A DNA stretch of 64,000 nucleotides, from the NCBI RefSeq assembly GCF_011059105.1, contig NZ_JAALLS010000010.1, positions 85,404-149,403 on the forward strand. The letters are read 5' to 3'. The stretch is from Fodinibius halophilus. GTDB taxonomy: Bacteria; Bacteroidota; Rhodothermia; Balneolales; Balneolaceae. The notes beneath the pieces were generated by a model. The model saw nothing but the letters and a program-made list of their open reading frames with translations. It searched no databases and was not told the DNA's origin. Both the position numbers and the translations under genes were made by a program. Shown here one piece after another: positions 59,945 to 64,000 of this stretch; position 1 is the stretch's first letter, and each line of letters begins with the position of its first letter.

Positions 59945-62440
59945 ATGATTAGTTTTTTAGGCAAGTTTTTTATCAATGCAGCCTTTCTATGTTCCATCTT
60001 GGCTGTTATTGGCTATTTTCTGTATTCCAAAAAGGATAGAGATCAATATTTTAAAGTTTCGAACTGGCTGTTTGGTCTGCAAGGACTGTTCTTAGCGGTA
60101 GCCTCGGGATTTTTGATGTATATCATCCTGACCCACCAGTTTAACTTTTATTATGTATACAACTATACCAGCAGTGATCTGCAGCTCAAGTATTTGATTT
60201 CTGCTTTTTGGGGTGGTCAGGAAGGCAGTTTTATGCTCTGGATTCTGGTATCAACCTTGCTTGGTTTTGGCTTGATGAAATGGACCCGCAAACCATTTCG
60301 TGGTCCGGTTCTCTTCTTTTTGACCCTGACACAGGTGTTTCTGCTGTCGATGGTTGTTGGAATCTCTATAGGAGATTTCACGCTTGGAGCTTCTCCTTTC
60401 CGGTCGCTGGCTGAGGCGATGCCCAATGCTCCTTTCTTACAGTCGAATCCTGATTTCGTTCCCCAAGACGGTAAGGGACTGAACGATCTGCTCAAAAGTC
60501 CCTGGATGATGATTCATCCACCTATTTTATTTGTCGGCTTTGCCATGATGACCATTCCGTATTGCTTTGCGATGGCAGCTCTTTGGAAACAAAAATATAA
60601 TGAATGGGTTAGTCCGGCACTCCCATGGACGCTTGGTGCTAATGTTGCATTGCTAACGGCTATTTTCCTGGGCGGATATTGGGCATATGTAACGCTTTCT
60701 TTCGGAGGCTATTGGGCATGGGATCCCGTAGAAAATGCCTCATTTGTACCCTGGCTACTTGGAACGGCAGGTATCCACACGATGATTATTCAGCGGAAAA
60801 GTTCAACTTCGCAGAAAGCATCCATTCTCTTTGCTATTCTGGCGTATGTGGCTATTGTGTATGAAACATTTTTGACACGATCCGGAGTGTTAGCTGACTC
60901 CTCTGTTCACAGTTTTGTAGATCTGGGACTTTATAATCAGCTGGTGATTTTTATGGCTGTGGTCACCTTAGTTGGATTGGGGCTCTTTTTCTATCGTTAC
61001 AAAGAATTGCCATCCCAGCAAAAAGAGTCGAAGTTTTTGAGCCGTGAATTTATGACATTCGCCGGTGCTATGATTCTTTTTCTGATTGGGTTAGTTATTA
61101 TTCTGGGGACCAGCTCGCCAATTATCGGACGACTCTTCGTAGATAACCCAACACCGCCGGAAGTGAGCTTTTATAACGAATGGACCATGCCGTTGGCAAT
61201 GATTGCCGCCATATTTACGGTGTTAGGGCAGTATCTGTTTTGGAAAAAGCAGAACAGTGAAACATTGGCTAATGATCTACTCTGGCCGGTAGCGATAGCT
61301 TGTGTACTTACATTGGCCTCTATCATAATAGGGGATGTACGCAACATCTACTATATGGTGTACCTGTTAACGGCATGGTTTGCGGTAGTGGGGAATGGTG
61401 TGATAATGATTCGCCTGATCCGAAAAAATACAATGCTTATTGGTGGAGCGCTTAGCCACGTAGGTTTTGGGATTTTATTGCTCGGAATTCTGGCTTCTTC
61501 GGCCTATAATGAGAATCTGCTGGATCAGTCAATGAAAAACTACAATGCGGCTATAGAACGCGGTGAGATAACCGATGAGCAGGGCTTTCAGAAGACACAA
61601 AAGGTGAACTTCTTGGAGCTTAAGCTCAATCAGCCTAAAATTATTGATGACAAGTACAAGGTTACCTACAAGGGATATACGCTGCGTAACCAAGAGCGTC
61701 CCGGTCAGCAACAGTATATGATAAAGTTTGAACCGGCGGATGGCGAAGGAGAACAGTTTACCCTCAAACCCAAGGTATACCCAATGTTGTCATCTTCTTC
61801 GGCCGGTAATATTCAATGGTCGGTAAGTCCTGATGTACGTACCGGATGGTTAAGTGATATCTACCTGTATGTTTCGGGCAGTGCTTATGTAGAACGCCGG
61901 AATGAGCAGGCTAAAGAGCAAGCAAAAGAACGGAATCAACCGGTGGCTTCGACGGATGAAGACACCGTCACAACGCAAAAGATTACCCTTGGTAAAGGAC
62001 AAACAGTAGCGGTCGGCAGTTATGACCTTACATTCCATAGTTATGGAGAAATTCAGAATAAAAAACTGCAAGACAGTACGATGGTGGCAGTTCAGGCAAA
62101 TCTTGAAGTTTCGCCTCGCGGCAGTGACAGTTCTGCTCCTTTGTCCCCGATATTCTCGGTTTATAGCAAAGACGGTGAGAACTGGACCTATGCTCCACCG
62201 GTGAAATTTCCCGGAGAAAAAGATGCCTCTATTCAGTTTAGTCGCGTAGATCCAACAAATGGAGATATCGAATTGACAATACGCGGTATTGAAGAGAAAG
62301 TAGAAGAGGAGTGGGTGCTACTTGTTGCCGAAGAGAAACCATTTATATCGGTAGTATGGCTGGGCACCTTTTTATTGATGGCTGGATTTAGCGTTTCCAT
62401 TTTCCGACATTGGGGAAGGGAACGAAAGAAATCCACCTAA
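59945..62440 (+). CDS. ccmF: Heme lyase CcmF
   Basis: An 831-residue multi-helix membrane protein that attaches heme to apocytochrome c. The periplasmic WWD-type loop is FGGYWAWDPVENASFVPWLLGT, followed by the helices and a large C-terminal periplasmic domain (about 500-810). The loop is close to the canonical sequence, unlike that of the neighbouring CcmC. It ends 1 base before a DUF5683-like gene. Confidence 0.95.
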   Translation: MISFLGKFFINAAFLCSILAVIGYFLYSKKDRDQYFKVSNWLFGLQGLFLAVASGFLMYIILTHQFNFYYVYNYTSSDLQLKYLISAFWGGQEGSFMLWILVSTLLGFGLMKWTRKPFRGPVLFFLTLTQVFLLSMVVGISIGDFTLGASPFRSLAEAMPNAPFLQSNPDFVPQDGKGLNDLLKSPWMMIHPPILFVGFAMMTIPYCFAMAALWKQKYNEWVSPALPWTLGANVALLTAIFLGGYWAYVTLSFGGYWAWDPVENASFVPWLLGTAGIHTMIIQRKSSTSQKASILFAILAYVAIVYETFLTRSGVLADSSVHSFVDLGLYNQLVIFMAVVTLVGLGLFFYRYKELPSQQKESKFLSREFMTFAGAMILFLIGLVIILGTSSPIIGRLFVDNPTPPEVSFYNEWTMPLAMIAAIFTVLGQYLFWKKQNSETLANDLLWPVAIACVLTLASIIIGDVRNIYYMVYLLTAWFAVVGNGVIMIRLIRKNTMLIGGALSHVGFGILLLGILASSAYNENLLDQSMKNYNAAIERGEITDEQGFQKTQKVNFLELKLNQPKIIDDKYKVTYKGYTLRNQERPGQQQYMIKFEPADGEGEQFTLKPKVYPMLSSSSAGNIQWSVSPDVRTGWLSDIYLYVSGSAYVERRNEQAKEQAKERNQPVASTDEDTVTTQKITLGKGQTVAVGSYDLTFHSYGEIQNKKLQDSTMVAVQANLEVSPRGSDSSAPLSPIFSVYSKDGENWTYAPPVKFPGEKDASIQFSRVDPTNGDIELTIRGIEEKVEEEWVLLVAEEKPFISVVWLGTFLLMAGFSVSIFRHWGRERKKST

Positions 62441-62441
62441 T

Positions 62442-63098
62442 ATGTGTCGCAAACTTTTTGTGCTGGTACTTCTTTTTCTGTTTTTGGGGATGGTTCGAAA
62501 GAGCTATTCGCAGGAGAGGAGTGCCCCCGATCCTAAAATTGCTTTCTTGAAATCGATAGCCGTACCGGGTTGGGGACATCACCATGTTAATAAATCCGAT
62601 TGGACTCGCGGGAAGTATCATCTGGGGATCGATATCGCATTGCTATTGGGATATATGGGGCTTTCAATCCATTCTAATAACCTTCAGCAGAATTGGTATG
62701 CCTATGGCCAATCCGAAGCCGGAGTGCCCATTAAAGGGCGAAGTCGATCATTTCAGTTGGCCGTGGGCGATTTTAATAGCTTGGCAGCATACAACGATTA
62801 CCAAGAGCGAAGCCGAAACTGGGACAAGTTGCTTGATGATACACCGCAAAATCGATGGCAATGGGATAGCAATCGGCAACGGACCCGATACAGAGATTTA
62901 AGATCAGATTTTGAGCAGATTGATCAGCAGTTACCGGCTCTGATTGGCATGATGGTTCTGAACAGGATCATTAGCGGCATTAGTGCCTACAATCGTGCCC
63001 GGAAGCATACAAACAACTCTTCACTTACAAGCGTAATCTCGGTATCGCCTTACCAAAACAGTAAAGGGATTGTCGCCAATTTGAATATTCGTTTCTGA
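62442..63098 (+). CDS. DUF5683-like exported protein
   Basis: A 218-residue protein with a signal peptide (LFVLVLLFLFLGMVRKSYSQ). LKSIAVPGWGHHHVNKSDWTRGKY corresponds to the PGSGQ...W motif of DUF5683, as in the protein at 20978. A hydrophobic helix follows, and a second near the C-terminus. Function unknown; it is embedded between ccmF and truA by close spacing (1-base overlap with truA). Confidence 0.75.
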   Translation: MCRKLFVLVLLFLFLGMVRKSYSQERSAPDPKIAFLKSIAVPGWGHHHVNKSDWTRGKYHLGIDIALLLGYMGLSIHSNNLQQNWYAYGQSEAGVPIKGRSRSFQLAVGDFNSLAAYNDYQERSRNWDKLLDDTPQNRWQWDSNRQRTRYRDLRSDFEQIDQQLPALIGMMVLNRIISGISAYNRARKHTNNSSLTSVISVSPYQNSKGIVANLNIRF

Positions 63099-63847
63099 TG
63101 CCACGATATAAGATTTTTATTGAATTCGATGGCAGCCGCTATAACGGCTGGCAGAAGCAGCCCAACGGGGATACGGTGGAAGAACGCATTGAAGCGGCGC
63201 TGGCTCGTATATTACGCCAACCGGTGGACATTATAGGGCAGGGGCGTACCGATAGTGGTGTCCATGCGGAGGGGCAGGTAGCACATTTCGATTTTCCTGA
63301 ATCTCTTGATAAAGATCGGCTGCTGTATGCGCTATTAGGGGTGTTGCCCCATGATATTGCAGTTTGGGATATGGAGGAGGTAGCTCCCGATTTTCATGCC
63401 CGTTTTTATGCTTTAGCAAGACAATACCGATACCAGATTGCTCGTCGCCCTAAGCCTCTTTTGAGAAGCACTTCTGAAATGGTATTAGATGATTTGGATA
63501 TCTCTGCCATGAAGGCTTGTGCAGATAAGGTGATGGGAACACATAACTTTGACAGCTTTACTAAGCCGGATAATGAAAATCCGGATTCTACCTGCGAGGT
63601 CGTGCAGTCGGAGTTTGTCTTAGCTAATGATTTGTTGACGTACCGTATAGAAGCGAATCGGTTTGTGCGCCATTTGGTTCGGCGACTGGTAGGCACCATG
63701 ATCCAGGTGGGGAAGGGCAAACGAACAGTCGACCACTTTTTTGACTTGATCGATAATCCCAGTAAAAGTAAAAATGGGCATGGAGCTGCTGCAAAGGGGC
63801 TGATACTGGAAAAAGTGAAATACAAAAAAAGTTCAAAAAGTTCTTGA
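63098..63847 (+). CDS. truA: tRNA pseudouridine synthase A
   Basis: A 249-residue TruA that modifies U38-U40 of tRNA anticodon stems. The catalytic Asp is in GQGRTDSGVHAEGQVAHF; YKIFIEFDGSRYNGWQKQPN opens it, and the tRNA-binding FTKPDNENP and NRFVRHLVRRLVGTMIQVGKGK close it. Overlaps the upstream gene by 1 base. Confidence 0.96.
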   Translation: MPRYKIFIEFDGSRYNGWQKQPNGDTVEERIEAALARILRQPVDIIGQGRTDSGVHAEGQVAHFDFPESLDKDRLLYALLGVLPHDIAVWDMEEVAPDFHARFYALARQYRYQIARRPKPLLRSTSEMVLDDLDISAMKACADKVMGTHNFDSFTKPDNENPDSTCEVVQSEFVLANDLLTYRIEANRFVRHLVRRLVGTMIQVGKGKRTVDHFFDLIDNPSKSKNGHGAAAKGLILEKVKYKKSSKSS

Positions 63848-63875
63848 CACGAATCGGGTAATTATATTATATTTG
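63843..63875 (+). promoter_or_regulatory. Promoter of tRNA-Asn
   Basis: CTTGACA (63843-63849) and TATATTTG (63868-63875) with an 18-base gap after the TTGACA. TATATTTG fits the Bacteroidota TAnnTTTG -7 element, and the TTG of the -33 is at the right distance. It lies about 45 bases before the tRNA. Confidence 0.8.
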
Positions 63876-63919
63876 TGCTCTCTCGAAACGGGTTAACAAC
63901 TTTGTTCAAAGAGATAGAT

Positions 63920-63991
63920 TCCTCGGTAGCTCAGAGGCAGAGCAAGCGGCTGTTAACCGCTGGGTCGTAGGTTCGAATCCTACCCGGGGAG
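63920..63991 (+). tRNA. tRNA-Asn (GUU)
   Basis: A complete cloverleaf: acceptor arm TCCTCGG/CCGGGGA with one G-U pair, D-arm, anticodon arm AGCGG-loop-CCGCT with anticodon GTT at 63952-63954, and TPsiC loop GGTTCGAATCC. CCA is not encoded. Confidence 0.98.
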
Positions 63992-64000
63992 CTCAACGAT

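Overview
The window reads as a stretch of chromosome from a Bacteroidota/Balneolota-type bacterium, and a member of the Balneolaceae is my best guess. The signs are a type IX secretion partner (PorV) beside a protein with a T9SS C-terminal sorting tail, promoters of the TTTG-N19/21-TAnnTTTG kind in front of rplU and tRNA-Asn, an L21 protein with an extra C-terminal domain, M56 peptidases fused to TonB domains, and many secreted proteins with Bacteroidota-type signal peptides. The family-level assignment is inference; no rRNA gene is present to settle it. I see no prophage, CRISPR array, transposase or integrase.

Layout. Bases 1-9600 (mostly + strand) form a fatty-acid degradation block: the end of one acyl-CoA ligase, a hot-dog thioesterase, a full-length acyl-CoA synthetase, a FadN-type hydroxyacyl-CoA dehydrogenase/enoyl-CoA hydratase, a thiolase and a DECR-type 2,4-dienoyl-CoA reductase. 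Two small units, each a four-helix-bundle (S23/IVP family) gene between inverted repeats, sit inside this block. Bases 9600-14700 (- strand) hold a Gfo/Idh/MocA oxidoreductase, a PspC protein, a phosphatidylcholine synthase, and a BlaI/BlaR-type regulatory operon with an unknown secreted protein and a clear dyad operator. A class II photolyase follows on the + strand. Bases 16700-29560 (- strand) are tightly packed: PNP, an MBL-fold hydrolase, PhoH, Rpe, a PASTA protein, a DUF5683-like protein, a giant metalloprotease/beta-propeller/outer-membrane protein, an M6-like protein that has lost its zinc site but carries a T9SS tail, and PorV.

Bases 29700-39500 carry a second thiolase, a cystathionine gamma-synthase family enzyme, two tandem paralogous TPR lipoproteins, an alpha/beta hydrolase-RidA pair, an M23 endopeptidase, an FAH-family hydrolase and rplU-rpmA. 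Bases 39600-45300 carry a helical-repeat/cyclophilin fusion, a PP-loop enzyme, a long dCTP deaminase, a BFD-like iron-sulfur protein and rsmE. Bases 45300-54300 (- strand) carry a C-terminal processing protease, hslVU, ribonuclease G, murA, a biotin carrier protein and two small unknowns. Bases 54600-63850 carry a DUF3108 protein, dut, an MFS transporter, two small unknowns on the other strand, a ccmC-ccmD-ccmE-ccmF cluster for cytochrome c maturation, a second DUF5683-like protein, truA, and finally tRNA-Asn(GUU).

The most noteworthy material is the pair of four-helix-bundle units. Each has its own inverted-repeat ends, yet they share a conserved 5' leader with a 12-bp TACTNNTAAGTA dyad. One lies exactly between the two core beta-oxidation genes, and the other supplies the last codons of a neighbouring gene. 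Three further palindromic intergenic elements, of a type common in Bacteroidota, are also present; one supplies the stop codons of two convergent genes.
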